The notes below the pieces were generated by a model. It did no database searches, was not told the DNA's origin, and was given only the letters and a program-made list of their open reading frames with translations. Shown piece by piece: positions 23,711-31,711 of a stretch of DNA of 64,000 nucleotides. How positions within the stretch are numbered: the stretch's first letter is position 1; the number at the start of each line of letters is the position of its first letter. Origin of the DNA: Afifella sp. IM 167 (lineage in GTDB: Bacteria > Pseudomonadota > Alphaproteobacteria > Rhizobiales > Afifellaceae); contig NZ_NSLC01000006.1 of NCBI RefSeq assembly GCF_020144925.1, forward strand, positions 62,001 through 126,000, written 5' to 3'. The position numbers and the translations under genes are program-made.

Positions 23711-23784
23711 CGAAGATTCCGCATGATGGCCCGCATATGCGAGGCGGGGTAACTACCCCGCCCAGCAAGCAAGGGCCATGCCGC

Positions 23785-26229
23785 TCAGCCGCGCATCCTC
23801 TCCCCGGCAGGGTCGAAGGGCGGCTCCATCTGCAGGCGGGCAGGGCGGCGCTCGCCGAGGATCTCGATCTCGAAGCTGCCGCCGCCATTCACGAGCTCGG
23901 CCGGCACGTAGCCCTGTGCGAGCGACTGCTCGACATAATGCGCGTATCCGCCGGAGGTCACCCAGCCGACCACTTTTGGCTCGGCGCCGTTCGCCGCGTA
24001 CCAGATCGGCTCGTCGCCGATGACGTCGGCATCCTCCGCGTCGACGACCATGGCGATGCGGGCGAGCGCCCCGCCTTCCTCCTTCTCCCGCGCCGCCGCC
24101 TCGCGGCCGATGAAGTCGTTTTTCTTCAGATCCACGAAGCGGTCGAGCCCCGCCTCGAACGGCCCGTAGATGGGGCGCAGCTCTCGGAACCACGTGGGGA
24201 AATTCTTCTCCAGCCTGAGCGCCAGAAGGGCGCGCATGCCGAAATTCTTGATGCCGAGCTCTTCGCCCGCCGCCATCAGCCGGTCGTAGAGGGCGCGCTC
24301 GTATTCCGGCTTCACCCAGATCTCGTAGCCGAGATCGCCCGTATAGGTGAGGCGGTTGACGCGCGCCGGCACGCCCGCGACGTCCATTTTCCGGTGGCTC
24401 ATGAACGGAAAGGCTTCGCGCGAGACGTCCTCGTGGGTGACGCGGGCGAGAAGCTCGCGCGCCTTCGGCCCGGCAATCGAAAGGCCGACCATGCCGAGGT
24501 CGATCCGCTCGACCTGCACCGAGCCGTCTTCCGGCAGATGCGCCTCGAACCAGCGCATGTGGTAGATCTGCGCCTGGCTCGATCCCCACATGAGGAAATC
24601 GTCCTCCGCCACCTTGGCGATGGTGAAATCGCCGATCAGCTTGCCGCGCTCGTTGAGCATCGGGGTGAGAGCGATGCGCCCCGTCTTCGGCATGCGGTTC
24701 GTCATCATGCGGTTGAGCCAGGATTCGGCGTTCGCCCCGGCGATGCGGTACTTGGCGAAATTGGCGATCTCGGTGATGCCGACGCCCTGGCGAACGGCCA
24801 TGCACTCCGCCTTGACCGGCTCGAAATCGTTGGAGCGGTGGAAGGAGAAGATGTCCTCGGCCGTCGCGCCATCCGGGGCGAACCAGAGCGGCGTCTCCAG
24901 ACCCCAGGAGGAGCCCATCACCGCACCCTGCTCAAGCATCCGGTCGTAGAGCGGCGTCGTCTGCGTCGGCCTTGCCGCCGGCAGTTCCTCGTTCGGAAAG
25001 CGGATGCGGAAGCGGCGCGAATAGTTCTCGCGCACCTTGGCGTTGGTGTAGGCGAGCGTCGCCCAGTCGCCGAAGCGGGCGACATCCATGCCCCAGACGT
25101 CGAAGCCCGGATCGCCCTCCACCATCCAGTTGGCGAGCGCCAGGCCGACGCCGCCGCCCTGGCTGAACCCCGCCATAACGGCGCAGGCGCACCAGTAGTT
25201 TTTCAGACCCTGCACCGGTCCCACCAGCGGATTGCCGTCCGGGGCGAAGGTGAAGGGCCCGTTGATGATCTTGCGGATGCCGGTGTTTTCCAGCGCCGGG
25301 AAATGCCGGAACCCGACTTCCAGCGAGGGCGCGATGCGGTCGAGATCGGGCGGCAGCAGATCCTGGCCGAAATCCCATGGCGTCTCGGTCGGCGACCAGG
25401 GCGTGGCCGCCTTTTCGTAGGTGCCGAGCAGCAATCCGCCGCGCTCCTGGCGGGTATAGATCTCGCCGGCGAAATCGATGGCGTGGACGACCTCCTTGCC
25501 GGTCGACCGGTTGATCTCGGCGACTTCGGGCATGTCCTCCGTCAGGATGTAGTGGTGCTCCATGGCGAGCACGGGCAGTTCCAGCCCGACCATCCGCCCG
25601 ACCTCGCGCGCCCACAGCCCGCCGGCATTGACGACGTGCTCGGCATGGATGGTGCCCTTCTCGGTGACCACCTGCCAGGAGCCGTCCGCCTGCGGATTGA
25701 GCTCCACGACGCGGTTATGGGTGACGATCTCCGCGCCGGCGAGGCGGGCGGATTTCGCATAGGCCTGGGTGGTGCCGTAGGGATCGAGATGGCCCTCGAT
25801 CGGGTCCCACATGGCGCCGACGAAGTATTTCTCGTCGATGAGCGGCAGAAGTTCCTTCGCCTCGGCGGCGGAGATGATTTCCGTCTCCATGCCGAGATAG
25901 CGGCCCCTTGCATGCGCTTGTCGCAGCCATTCGAGCCGTTCGGGCGTGTCGGCGAGCTGCAGCCCGCCGGTGAGGTGCAGCCCGCAGCTCTCGCCCGAGA
26001 TCGCCTCGATCTCCTTGTAGAGCGAGACCGTGTAGGCCTGCAGCTTGGCGACGTTGGGATCGCCGTTGAGGGTGTGGAAGCCGCCCGCCGCGTGCCAGGT
26101 GGAGCCGGAGGTGAGCTCGGAGCGCTCAATGAGCATCACGTCTTTCCAGCCCGCCTTGGTGAGGTGGTAGAGGACCGAGCAGCCGACGACGCCGCCACCG
26201 ATCACGACGGCCTTGGTGTGGGTTTTCAT
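23785..26229 (-). CDS. FAD-dependent dimethylglycine/sarcosine dehydrogenase
   Basis: 814 residues from the ATG at 26229. Residues 6-30 are the FAD-binding dinucleotide fold (AVVIGGGVVGCSVLYHLTKAG). SGSTWHAAGG follows; its His46 matches the residue that covalently holds FAD in dimethylglycine and sarcosine dehydrogenases. The FAD-dependent oxidoreductase domain ends near residue 430. The rest is the aminomethyltransferase (GCV_T) fold that takes the C1 unit to tetrahydrofolate (ITEIANFAKYRIAG and TYTGDLGYEIWV). It should oxidise an N-methyl glycine, feeding 5,10-methylene-THF. Which of dimethylglycine or sarcosine is preferred cannot be told; the separate soxBDAG cluster makes dimethylglycine attractive. 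Confidence 0.88.
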   Translation of the reverse strand: MKTHTKAVVIGGGVVGCSVLYHLTKAGWKDVMLIERSELTSGSTWHAAGGFHTLNGDPNVAKLQAYTVSLYKEIEAISGESCGLHLTGGLQLADTPERLEWLRQAHARGRYLGMETEIISAAEAKELLPLIDEKYFVGAMWDPIEGHLDPYGTTQAYAKSARLAGAEIVTHNRVVELNPQADGSWQVVTEKGTIHAEHVVNAGGLWAREVGRMVGLELPVLAMEHHYILTEDMPEVAEINRSTGKEVVHAIDFAGEIYTRQERGGLLLGTYEKAATPWSPTETPWDFGQDLLPPDLDRIAPSLEVGFRHFPALENTGIRKIINGPFTFAPDGNPLVGPVQGLKNYWCACAVMAGFSQGGGVGLALANWMVEGDPGFDVWGMDVARFGDWATLAYTNAKVRENYSRRFRIRFPNEELPAARPTQTTPLYDRMLEQGAVMGSSWGLETPLWFAPDGATAEDIFSFHRSNDFEPVKAECMAVRQGVGITEIANFAKYRIAGANAESWLNRMMTNRMPKTGRIALTPMLNERGKLIGDFTIAKVAEDDFLMWGSSQAQIYHMRWFEAHLPEDGSVQVERIDLGMVGLSIAGPKARELLARVTHEDVSREAFPFMSHRKMDVAGVPARVNRLTYTGDLGYEIWVKPEYERALYDRLMAAGEELGIKNFGMRALLALRLEKNFPTWFRELRPIYGPFEAGLDRFVDLKKNDFIGREAAAREKEEGGALARIAMVVDAEDADVIGDEPIWYAANGAEPKVVGWVTSGGYAHYVEQSLAQGYVPAELVNGGGSFEIEILGERRPARLQMEPPFDPAGERMRG

Positions 26230-26278
26230 GCGTATGCTCCGAGGGCGGGCGAGGGTGCCAGGCACCGGCGTGTTGGAG

Positions 26279-26318
26279 GAATGGACAACGGGCGGGTGGT
26301 GTTGGTAGAATTGACAAC
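26279..26318 (+). promoter_or_regulatory. Direct repeats upstream of TumE-like gene
   Basis: GAATGGACAAC (26279-26289) and GAATTGACAAC (26308-26318) differ at one position and lie 29 bp apart; the second ends immediately before the ATG of the toxin-like gene. A repressor bound here would block both transcription and ribosome access. This fits autoregulation by the TA pair. It also lies in the promoter region of the divergent dehydrogenase gene. Confidence 0.45.
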
Positions 26319-26600
26319 ATGAAGGCCGAGCCGATCCTGGACGACCTGACGCGCTTCGACGAACGGTCTTTCGTCCAGCTCGTCATCTGGCGGGTTCCGA
26401 AGCCGCTCAGAGGCTCCGGGCATCTCTTCAAGTACCGGCTCGCCTACGTGGTCGATGGTGTCTGCGTGCTGCGCTACGACAACGAGGCGGGAAAAGGCGA
26501 CCACGTCCACGATGGCAACCGTGAGGGAACTTATGACTTCATCACCATCGAGCAGCTTCTCGAAGACTTCTACGCTCACGTGGAGCGAAGACGACGGTAG
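26319..26600 (+). CDS. TumE-like toxin (DUF6516 family)
   Basis: 93 residues with the family core VIWRVPKPLRGSGHLFKYRLAYVV then VCVLRYDNEAGKGDHVH. The RYDNExGKGDH stretch, rich in acidic and His residues, looks like the active site. TumE-family proteins are toxins paired with a DNA-binding antitoxin. No ribosome-binding site is seen, because an operator-like repeat abuts the ATG, so translation may be weak or leaderless. The following HTH gene overlaps its last 68 bp in another frame, the usual antitoxin arrangement. Confidence 0.75.
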   Translation: MKAEPILDDLTRFDERSFVQLVIWRVPKPLRGSGHLFKYRLAYVVDGVCVLRYDNEAGKGDHVHDGNREGTYDFITIEQLLEDFYAHVERRRR

Positions 26601-26943
26601 TTTCGGCACGGTGACCTTCGGCGTCGGGACCTTCGAGGATGCGATCGAGCGGGCGAAAAAGGCGGTGGCGGGCTTCCCGCAGGAGCCTCGCATCAATTTC
26701 CCGAATGCCAGCGATCTCTTCTCGACCATGACCGCCCGCCGCTGGGAGATCGTCCGAAAAATGGCCGGCGCCGGGCCGATGTCGATCCGCGAGCTGTCGC
26801 GGCGCCTTGGCCGGGATGTGAAGGGCGTGCACGGCGACGTGCATGCGCTTCTCGATTGCGGCGTTCTCTCCCGCACCGACGAAGGGCAGATCGTCTTTCC
26901 CTTCGACGCGGTGCATGTCGACGTCATGATCGAGGCGGCATAG
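26533..26943 (+). CDS. HTH antitoxin-like DNA-binding protein (TumA/HVO_A0114 type)
   Basis: 136 residues from the ATG at 26533, which has GAGGGAAC just upstream. Residues 20-60 hold a short strand and helix (GVGTFEDAIERAKKAVAG). Residues 70-125 are a MarR-like winged helix-turn-helix (MTARRWEIVRKMAGAGPMSIRELSRRLGRDVKGVHGDVHAL) ending VDVMIEAA. The fold matches the HVO_A0114-type regulators paired with TumE toxins. It overlaps the toxin gene by 68 bp and probably binds the direct repeats ahead of it. Confidence 0.75.
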   Translation: MTSSPSSSFSKTSTLTWSEDDGSFGTVTFGVGTFEDAIERAKKAVAGFPQEPRINFPNASDLFSTMTARRWEIVRKMAGAGPMSIRELSRRLGRDVKGVHGDVHALLDCGVLSRTDEGQIVFPFDAVHVDVMIEAA

Positions 26944-26965
26944 CCGGTCATCGGCGCCCGCACTG

Positions 26966-28540
26966 TCAGAAATCCGTCGGCGCGCCGCCTTCGCGCCTGC
27001 GGCGCTCGACGAACTCGCCCAGTTCCTCGCGGATCGCCTCGTCCATCGGCGGCGCCTCGAACTCGGCAAGGATCTTCTTCCACACGCCGAGCGCGCGCTC
27101 GGGCGCGGTGAGGCCCCCGGCTTTCTGCCAGGTCTCGAAATTGCGCCAGTCGGAGAGGAAGGGCGAATAGAAGGCGCTTTCGTAGCGCGCCTGGGTGTGC
27201 GCGCCGCCGAAGAAATGGCCCTCCGGCCCGACTTCGGCGATGGCGTCGACGGCGAGGTCGTCCTCGGTGACGGAGACCGGTCGCATGGCGTGCTGCACCT
27301 GCTGCAGCATCTCGCAATCCATCACGAACTTTTCGTAGGAGGCCGTCAGCCCGCCCTCCAGCCAGCCGGCGGCGTGGTAGACGATATTGGCCTGCGCGCT
27401 GGTGCAGGCCCACAGCGAGAAGGCGCTCTCCCAGGCCGCCTGCGCGTCCGGGGTATTGGCGGCGCAGGCGTTGGAAGCGCGGAAGGGCAGGCGATAGAAG
27501 CGCGCCATCTGCCCGGACATCTGCGTGGCGCGCAGATATTCCGGCGTGCCGAAGGCCGGCGCACCCGACTTCATGTCGACATTGGAGGTGAACGAGCCGT
27601 AGCCGACCGGCGCCCCCGGCTTCACGCACTGGAGAAACACGATCGCCGCCAGCGCCTCTGCCGTCTGCTGTGCCACGGCCCCCGCCAGCGTCACCGGCGC
27701 CATGGCGCCGGCGAGCGTGAAGGGCGTCACGATCACCGGCTGGCCGCGCCTTGCCAGGCGCATCGCCCCGTCGAGCATCGGATAATCGTGCTTGAGCGGC
27801 GAGGAGGAGTTGATGTTGGTGTACATCCTCGGCTCGGCCTCGAATTCGGCGTGGCTGAGGCCGCCGGCGATCCGCACCATCTCCATGGCGTCCTCGACCC
27901 GCTCCTTGCCGAGCGAATAGGCGTGCACGACTTTGTCGGTCAGCGTCAGCTTGTCGTAGATCGCATCGAGATGGCGGGTGGAGGGATGCAGGTCGATCGG
28001 CTCCACCGGATAGCCGCCGGCAAGATGCAGGCAGTTGAAGGCCTGCGTCAGCATCAGGAGTTCGCGCATGCTCGCCCGGTCCCCGACACGCCGGCCGCGT
28101 TCCAGATCCGAGCAGTTCGGCGGGCTGGAGACGTTGACGTAGAGGGCATGCCTGCCGCCGACCACGATCCGCCGTTCCGCGTTTCGCGGCGTGATCGGAA
28201 AGGTCTCCGGCGCGAGCGCCACCTTCTCCATCACGAAGGCGCGGTCCATGCGCACGCGCCCCGACGGCTTTTCGACGTCGCAGCCGGCCGCCAGGAGAAT
28301 GTCCTGCGCCTCCTCGTTCAGGAACCAGATGCCGATCTCTTCCAGGATGCGCATCGCCGCGCCGTGGATGCGGGCGATGCCTTCCTCGTCGAGCGGCTCG
28401 CTCGCGCGGTCGCTGTAGGTGGGCAGATCCCAGGGCGGCTGGGCGATGCTGGCGGTGCCGGAACGGCGCGCATTGCCGGCGCGGCCTCCAGCGCGGCGCC
28501 TGCGCGGGCTCTCGGTCTCGGCAAGGCTGTCTGGGGCCAT
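26966..28540 (-). CDS. Second MttB-family amine methyltransferase, non-pyrrolysine
   Basis: 524 residues from the ATG at 28540. The barrel shares segment order with the first copy, including LDEEGIARIHGAAMRILEEIGIWF, AGAMAPVTLAGAVAQQTAEALA, MKSGAPAFGTPEY and AGWLEGGLTASYEKFVMDCE. It is clearly diverged, so a different methylamine substrate is likely. There is no amber codon. Residues 11-31 (PRRRRAGGRAGNARRSG) form an Arg/Gly-rich leader like that of the first copy. No corrinoid protein gene adjoins it, so it probably uses the one at 5969. It is divergent from a peptide-type ABC importer whose ligand may be its substrate. Confidence 0.9.
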   Translation of the reverse strand: MAPDSLAETESPRRRRAGGRAGNARRSGTASIAQPPWDLPTYSDRASEPLDEEGIARIHGAAMRILEEIGIWFLNEEAQDILLAAGCDVEKPSGRVRMDRAFVMEKVALAPETFPITPRNAERRIVVGGRHALYVNVSSPPNCSDLERGRRVGDRASMRELLMLTQAFNCLHLAGGYPVEPIDLHPSTRHLDAIYDKLTLTDKVVHAYSLGKERVEDAMEMVRIAGGLSHAEFEAEPRMYTNINSSSPLKHDYPMLDGAMRLARRGQPVIVTPFTLAGAMAPVTLAGAVAQQTAEALAAIVFLQCVKPGAPVGYGSFTSNVDMKSGAPAFGTPEYLRATQMSGQMARFYRLPFRASNACAANTPDAQAAWESAFSLWACTSAQANIVYHAAGWLEGGLTASYEKFVMDCEMLQQVQHAMRPVSVTEDDLAVDAIAEVGPEGHFFGGAHTQARYESAFYSPFLSDWRNFETWQKAGGLTAPERALGVWKKILAEFEAPPMDEAIREELGEFVERRRREGGAPTDF

Positions 28541-28845
28541 TCGGAAAGGTCGCTCCGGCCGGATTGCGCCGCAGGATGCGTCCCGCGCTGGCAAGCGGAA
28601 AGGAAATTCCGAATCCGCTCCGGCGCTGCTTCGTAAAGCGACACCTTCTTGCCTTTTCGCGACCTTCGTTGATTTGATTTTGCCGGCTGCGACGAGGGGT
28701 TGCCCAATTGCATCCCCGCCATGTTAGGTTCTCGCCCGAACGGAGGATGCCGAGCGACGGCGCGTCTGCCGCCTGTCCCCGCACAGGGCGCAAGCCCGTC
28801 TCTCCATTCGCAACTGGCGGAAAGCCAAGAGGGAGAACGTGTACC
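28541..28845. other. 305-bp divergent intergenic region, mttB2 / ABC importer
   Basis: This gap carries the promoters for both flanking units. AAGGTCGC (28546-28553) and GCGACCTT (28659-28666) form a long-range inverted pair, and GGAAATTCC (28602-28610) is a small palindrome. A weak promoter for the importer may be TTGCCC (28700-28705), 18 bp, TTAGGT (28724-28729), which would leave a leader of over 100 bases. No cobalamin or glycine riboswitch core was recognised. Confidence 0.4.
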
Positions 28846-30543
28846 ATGAAGCGCGAGAACGAGACGCGGCTGCATCCGAAGGCTGCCGAGGCGAAGGATC
28901 TGATGGAGCGCGGACGCCTTAGCCGGCGAGGCTTCATCCGGGTTGCGGCGCTGACCGGCATGTCGGCGGCCGCCGCCTATGCGATGGCCGGCCTGCCGTC
29001 GCCGGCCTTTGCGCAGGACAGCAAGCTTCCCTTCGTCGACGATCCCGAGGCCAAGAAGGGCGGCACGCTGCGCGTTGCCATGGAAATCCAGAAGATGGAG
29101 GACCCGGCGAACTACGACTGGACGCAGATGTCCAACGTCAGCCGCCAGATCGTGGAGTACATCGCCTTCACCGATCCCAACAACGTCACGCACCCCATGC
29201 TGGCGGAGAGCTGGGAAGCCTCCGATGACCTGAAGACCTGGACGCTCAATCTCAGGCAGGGCGTCAAATGGTCGAACGGCGACGATTTCAACGCCGACGA
29301 CGTGATCTTCAACTTCACCCGCTGGATGGATCCGGCTGTCGCCTCCTCCAATGCCGGCCTCTCCACCTTCGCAGCGATGATGGAGGAGGTCGATTCCGGC
29401 GAGAAGAACGACGACGGCTCGGCCAAGATGACCAAGCGCATGATCGACGGCTCGGTCGAGCGCGTCGACGATCATACCGTGCGCCTGCATCTGACCAAAT
29501 CGGTGCTGTCGGTACCGGAGGATCTCTACAACTACCCGACGGCGATCCTGCATCGCGACTTCAAGGCACCGTTCTCCGATAATCCGGTGGGCACCGGTCC
29601 GTTCGAGCTGGCCGAGTTCGCCGTTGCCGACAAGGCGATCCTGAAGCGCCGCGAAGGCCCCTATTGGGGCGGCGACGTCTATCTCGACGAGATCCACTAC
29701 CTCCATTACGACGCCGACAACCAGCTGACCGCCTTCGCCTCGGGCGAGGCGGATGCGATCTACCAGTTCGGCATCGAGCAGATGGAACTTGCCAAGGCGA
29801 TCGACGGCGAGATCATCCCCGCCCGCACCGCCCAGACCCTGTGCTGCCGCTTCCACGTCGACACGCCGCCCTTCGACGACAAGCGTGTGCGCCAGGCGAT
29901 CACCAAGGCGGTCGACAACGCGGCCCTGAAGGCGCTGATCTTCCCGGAAGGCGGCGATGTCGGCGAGAACCACCACGTCGCCCCGATCCATCCGGAATAT
30001 TTCGCCCTGCCGCCGCTGGAGCGCGACGTCGAGGGCGCCAAGGCCCTGCTTGCCGAAGCCGGCAAGGAGAATCTGGAAATCACCATCGATATCGGCAACA
30101 CGGACGGCCCCTGGCACCAGGCGGTGGCCGAGGCCATGCGCGACCAGCTCTCCGATGCCGGCATCCGCCTCAACATCAACGTCATGCCGGCCTCGAAGTA
30201 TTGGGAGGTCTGGACCTCCACGCCCTTCGGCGCGACCGCCTGGACGCATCGTCCGCTCGGCACCATGGTCCTGTCGCTCGCCTACCGGGCGGGCGTCGCC
30301 TGGAACGAGACCAACTACAACAATCCCGAATGGGAAAAGCACCTCGACGCCGCCGAGGCGACCCTCGACGTGGAAGAGCGCCGGAAGCTGATGGAGCCGG
30401 TGGAAAAGATCCTCCAGGACGATTCCGTCATGGTCCAGCCGATCTGGCGGCCGGTCTACACGATCGTCACGGCCAAGGTGCACAACTACCCGCCGCATCC
30501 GACCCAGTACCACCAGTTCAACAAGGTCTGGATCGAATCCTGA
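28846..30543 (+). CDS. Tat-exported family 5 ABC substrate-binding protein
   Basis: 565 residues. A twin-arginine signal (LSRRGFIRVAALTGMS) at 24-39 is followed by a hydrophobic stretch and a cleavage region ending AFAQ, so it is exported folded. The mature protein is the large SBP_bac_5 fold: KKGGTLRVAMEIQ, TWTLNLRQGVKWSNGDDFNADDVIFNF and NPVGTGPFELAEF. Family 5 proteins bind peptides, opines, nickel complexes or betaine-like compounds. AGAGGGAG precedes the start. A strong hairpin sits between it and the first permease gene. Its position opposite an MttB gene hints at a methylated amine ligand. Confidence 0.9.
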   Translation: MKRENETRLHPKAAEAKDLMERGRLSRRGFIRVAALTGMSAAAAYAMAGLPSPAFAQDSKLPFVDDPEAKKGGTLRVAMEIQKMEDPANYDWTQMSNVSRQIVEYIAFTDPNNVTHPMLAESWEASDDLKTWTLNLRQGVKWSNGDDFNADDVIFNFTRWMDPAVASSNAGLSTFAAMMEEVDSGEKNDDGSAKMTKRMIDGSVERVDDHTVRLHLTKSVLSVPEDLYNYPTAILHRDFKAPFSDNPVGTGPFELAEFAVADKAILKRREGPYWGGDVYLDEIHYLHYDADNQLTAFASGEADAIYQFGIEQMELAKAIDGEIIPARTAQTLCCRFHVDTPPFDDKRVRQAITKAVDNAALKALIFPEGGDVGENHHVAPIHPEYFALPPLERDVEGAKALLAEAGKENLEITIDIGNTDGPWHQAVAEAMRDQLSDAGIRLNINVMPASKYWEVWTSTPFGATAWTHRPLGTMVLSLAYRAGVAWNETNYNNPEWEKHLDAAEATLDVEERRKLMEPVEKILQDDSVMVQPIWRPVYTIVTAKVHNYPPHPTQYHQFNKVWIES

Positions 30544-30555
30544 TCGTGCCGAAAA

Positions 30556-30594
30556 GGCCTGTCCGTGTCCGGCATGACCGGGCACGGATAGGCC
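30556..30594 (+). terminator. Long intercistronic hairpin after binding-protein gene
   Basis: A 17-bp stem (30556-30572 with 30578-30594) has two G-U wobbles and a five-base CATGA loop. It starts 12 bases after the binding-protein stop and lies before the first permease gene. There is no T-run, so it is more likely a partial terminator or a 3-prime RNA-stability element that keeps the binding-protein transcript more abundant than the permease part. Confidence 0.65.
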
Positions 30595-30652
30595 GGCCGG
30601 ATGTTTGCCGGCCACGGCCTGGCGTGGGGCAGGGCAGAAAAGGGGCGGCGCA

Positions 30653-31594
30653 ATGGTGAAGCTCATCCTGCAGCGGCTTCTGCAGATGGCGCTGATTATG
30701 GCGGTCGTCTCGTTCGTCCTCTTCCTCGTCTTCGACAGCCCCAAATTCAAGAAGCAGCTTGCCGTCAACGATCTGGGCGGCTTTGCCGTCGCCACCCTGA
30801 CGCAGTCCGACTACCAGGCATGGCTCGCCGCCAAGGGGCTGAACGTGCCCTTCTACGAGCGCTACGGCAACTGGCTCGTCGGCATCGCCCATGGCGATTT
30901 CGGTCGTTCCTTCCAGAAGAACGAGGATGTCGGATTCCTGCTCGGCCGGGCCCTCGTCAAGACCGGTATTCTCGCCTTCTGGGTCTTCGCGCTGATGATC
31001 CCGCTGGCGCTCGTCACCGGCGTCTTCGCCGGCATCAGCGAGGGCAGGGTGCAGGACCGGGCCATCACCTTCATGTCGGTGGTGTTCACCTCCATTCCGG
31101 AGATCGCGACGGCGATCATCCTCACGGTCATCTTCGCGCTCGGCCTCGGCTGGCTGCCGGCGAAATCCAAGGGAGACGGGCTGGAATACATCATCCTGCC
31201 TGTGCTCACCCTGGTCCTTTACGATTTCGGCTATGTGGCGCGCATGACCCGCGCCTCGGTCGCCGAGGTGATGACCTCGCAATACATCCGCACGGCGGTG
31301 CTCAAGGGCATCCCCTACCGCCGGGTGGTGATGAAGCACGTCCTGCGCAACGCGCTGATCGCCCCCTTCACCGTGATCGTCCTGCAGCTGAACTGGCTCC
31401 TGTCGGGCGTCGTCGTGGTGGAGGTGTTCTTTCAGTATGACGGCTTCGGCAAGCTCCTGCTCGATGCGGCCCTCTTCGGCGACCTCTATGTCGTGCAGGC
31501 GGCCACGCTCGCCGCCGTCCTGGTGGCCGTCCTGTCGCAGCTGATCTCCGACATCGGCTACACCTTCCTCAATCCGCGCATCCGCTTCAGCTAG
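30653..31594 (+). CDS. ABC transporter permease, DppB/OppB type
   Basis: 313 residues with six membrane helices. A long periplasmic loop (residues 25-90) lies between the first two helices and includes YGNWLVGIAHGDFGRSFQ, a DppB signature. The inner docking loop is YIRTAVLKGIPYRRVVMKHVLRNALIAPFTV. The ATG at 30653 opens with MVKLILQRLLQM, usual for this family. It is second in the five-part importer operon. Confidence 0.9.
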   Translation: MVKLILQRLLQMALIMAVVSFVLFLVFDSPKFKKQLAVNDLGGFAVATLTQSDYQAWLAAKGLNVPFYERYGNWLVGIAHGDFGRSFQKNEDVGFLLGRALVKTGILAFWVFALMIPLALVTGVFAGISEGRVQDRAITFMSVVFTSIPEIATAIILTVIFALGLGWLPAKSKGDGLEYIILPVLTLVLYDFGYVARMTRASVAEVMTSQYIRTAVLKGIPYRRVVMKHVLRNALIAPFTVIVLQLNWLLSGVVVVEVFFQYDGFGKLLLDAALFGDLYVVQAATLAAVLVAVLSQLISDIGYTFLNPRIRFS

Positions 31595-31603
31595 GGGGCA
31601 CAG

Positions 31604-31711
31604 ATGAAGCTCTTGCTCGGATATGGCAGTCCGCAGGCCATTCTCACGCTGAAGCGCGCGCCCAGGGTGCGCCTCGGAATGAGGGCGGGACATGGCATGG
31701 AGGCCCTGTGA
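31604..31711 (+). CDS. Possible 35-aa leader peptide before second permease
   Basis: A short frame begins MKLLLGYGSPQAILTLKRAP with AGGGGG upstream. Its TGA overlaps the ATG of the second permease gene (TGATG). The peptide has no recognisable domain. It may serve only to couple ribosomes into the permease gene, or be a chance frame in the 116-bp gap. Confidence 0.3.
   Translation: MKLLLGYGSPQAILTLKRAPRVRLGMRAGHGMEAL

Noticed and set aside
23737-26322. An 861-codon plus-strand frame opposite the DMG dehydrogenase
   Set aside because: The minus-strand frame has FAD and GCV_T motifs; the plus-strand translation has none.
28541-28845. A possible cobalamin or glycine riboswitch ahead of MttB2 or the importer
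   Set aside because: No B12 box or tandem glycine aptamer core could be found on either strand; only ordinary inverted repeats were seen.
26226-28961. A 911-codon minus-strand open frame covering the TumE/TumA and MttB2 genes
   Set aside because: It runs in another phase across several recognisable genes and encodes no domain.
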